Source: an uncultured Nitrospinaceae bacterium
Lineage (GTDB): Bacteria > Nitrospinota > Nitrospinia > Nitrospinales > VA-1
Reading direction: 5' to 3'
Assembly: GCA_905182935.1 (NCBI GenBank)
Contig: CAJJDL010000090.1
Coordinates: 1-5,708 of the forward strand
Length of the DNA: 5,708 nucleotides
Positions 4,743-5,708 of this stretch are shown here, one piece after another (the stretch's first letter is position 1; each line of letters begins with the position of its first letter). A program made the translations under genes and the position numbers. A model generated the notes under the pieces. That model was not told the origin of the DNA, ran no database searches, and saw only the letters and a list, made by a program, of their open reading frames with translations.

Positions 4743-5708
4743 TTAAATGAGTAATTTTTTTTGAGTTATGTGATTTACAATTTTAACATTGGCTGCAGGA
4801 AAAGGATATTTTTTCAAATTCAACAATGAAACCCATTTCCACTGTTGGCATTCAGTAGGCCTGATTTGTTTATTTTGTAATTCGCAGGTGAATGCATGCA
4901 GGGTTACGCGAAATTGAGTGTATGTATGCTTGATAGTCATTATTTTTTTTAGAATATTAATAGTAACTCCCATTTCTTCTTTGATTTCACGCTCCAAGCA
5001 TTCTTCAGGCGATTCTCCCTTTTCTCTTTTTCCACCTGGAAACTCCCAAAGACCTCCCATCAAAGCATTTTTTAATCTTTGCTGGATATAGACTTTATTG
5101 TTTTTTATAATAATGCCAGCACTGACTTCTATTTTTTTTGAAGGAATTTTTTTTTTCAAGGGAGGAAACTGCTCTACGGTAAATTTAAGAAAGGCTTCAC
5201 ATTTATTTTTCAATGGACATCGTTGACAGGTTGGTGAATTTGGCATGCATATAGTTGCTCCTAATTCCATAAGAGCTTGATTAAAATCCCCTGGCCTAAC
5301 ATCTGGAACTAAATCTTCGGATTTTTGCCACAATATTTTTTCCGAAGCAGAGGTAGTCCCATTTTCGTTAATACAGAATAACCGTGAGAGGACGCGCTTA
5401 ATATTTCCATCTAGGACAGGCGCTTTTAATTCGAATGCGATGCTAGATATAGCACCGGCAGTATAACGACCGATTCCGGGGAGTTTTTGTAAAGCTTCGA
5501 CTGTCTTAGGCAGTTCCTTATTCATTTCTTTGCAAAGAATTTGTGATGCTTTTTTAAGGTTTTTTGCACGCGAATAATAACCGAGTCCCTCCCATAGCTT
5601 TAAGACTTTTTGCTCTGGTGCATTTGATAGACTTTCTATAGTTGGAAGGGTTCTGATCCAGCGTTCGTAGTAGGGGATTACCGTTTTAACTTGCGTTTGT
5701 TGGAGCAT
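4743..5708 (-). CDS. mutY: MutY adenine glycosylase with intact MutT-like Nudix domain, 5'-truncated
   Basis: MutY removes adenine mispaired with 8-oxoguanine, preventing G-to-T changes. The window holds 321 C-terminal residues. The ATG at its edge is the internal Met of the conserved SE-x-MLQQTQV motif, so about 30-40 residues, including the catalytic Glu two residues upstream, lie outside. Visible parts: LWEGLGYYSRAKNL at 38-51, helix-hairpin-helix LPGIGRYTAGAISS at 76-89, catalytic Asp100 in VLDGNIKRV, and the [4Fe-4S] ligands C154-x6-C161-x2-C164-x5-C170. After a Lys-rich linker (185-192) comes a Nudix-fold domain. Unlike E. coli MutY, its Nudix box is complete: G226-x5-E232-x7-R240-E241-x2-E244-E245-x-G247, preceded by GGLWEFPGG. 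PFPAAN at 302-307 matches the MutT region holding the Asn that reads 8-oxoguanine. It may therefore also hydrolyse 8-oxo-dGTP. It is the upstream gene of a unit with the CDF transporter. Confidence 0.96.
   Translation of the reverse strand: MLQQTQVKTVIPYYERWIRTLPTIESLSNAPEQKVLKLWEGLGYYSRAKNLKKASQILCKEMNKELPKTVEALQKLPGIGRYTAGAISSIAFELKAPVLDGNIKRVLSRLFCINENGTTSASEKILWQKSEDLVPDVRPGDFNQALMELGATICMPNSPTCQRCPLKNKCEAFLKFTVEQFPPLKKKIPSKKIEVSAGIIIKNNKVYIQQRLKNALMGGLWEFPGGKREKGESPEECLEREIKEEMGVTINILKKIMTIKHTYTQFRVTLHAFTCELQNKQIRPTECQQWKWVSLLNLKKYPFPAANVKIVNHITQKKLLI
5132..5156 (-). repeat. A10 and A8 homopolymer tracts in the mutY linker
   Basis: On the coding strand there are ten A (5156-5147) and, seven bases further on, eight A (5139-5132). 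They encode Lys-rich residues 185-192 between the iron-sulfur cluster region and the Nudix domain. Runs of this length are prone to polymerase slippage. Gain of one A leads to a stop at about 20 codons; loss of one from the A10 tract gives a TAG just after the A8 tract. Either outcome would leave the glycosylase part without the Nudix part. Confidence 0.8.

Noticed and set aside
5706..5708. ATG at the window edge as the real mutY start
   Set aside because: It is the internal Met of the conserved SE-x-MLQQTQV motif; starting here would omit the catalytic Glu.
2758..5708. The peroxiredoxin, cupin, CDF and mutY cluster as a new oxidative-stress system
   Set aside because: The genes fall in two opposing units, each member is a common housekeeping family, and no shared regulator or operator is visible; proximity alone is not enough.

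Overview
This 5.7 kb window is an AT-rich stretch of bacterial chromosome carrying ordinary single-copy genes. There is no integrase, transposase, CRISPR array, tRNA, rRNA or prophage module. The gene set (radA, ispD of the MEP isoprenoid pathway, a PrxQ/Bcp peroxiredoxin, a CDF metal exporter and mutY) suggests a free-living Gram-negative bacterium. The style of several proteins (IspD with HDGVRPF, a 382-residue CDF protein, MutY with an intact Nudix box) reminds me of deltaproteobacteria-like lineages. That placement is inference from memory and is weak.

Layout. Bases 1-399 (+) are the 3' end of a Gln/Lys-rich helical protein of unknown function with a roughly 10-residue repeat. After a 155-base gap come radA (555-1928) and ispD (1968-2642), probably one transcript. 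A short hairpin with a T-run (2688-2715) separates them from a peroxiredoxin gene (2758-3195) and a small cupin gene (3218-3592), which form a second + strand unit. On the - strand, mutY (cut off at the right edge of the window) and a CDF-family transporter form a third unit, read right to left. The cupin and transporter genes converge and overlap by 16 bases. That overlap sits inside a hairpin followed by six T, which looks like the terminator of the + strand unit.

How they fit together. Several products deal with oxidative damage or metals: peroxide removal (Bcp), removal of A mispaired with 8-oxoguanine (MutY) with a likely built-in 8-oxo-dGTP hydrolase domain, metal efflux (CDF) and recombination repair (RadA). 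This is suggestive, not proof of a dedicated system. IspD is unrelated to that theme.

The most interesting points are: the MutY protein has a complete Nudix box and a MutT-like PFPAAN motif, with A10 and A8 slippage-prone tracts in the linker before them; the CDF protein seems to have two tandem cytoplasmic domains, the second without metal ligands; the convergent gene ends double as a terminator; and the bcp-cupin junction has an unusual chain of overlapping start and stop codons. I found no convincing novel multi-gene system.
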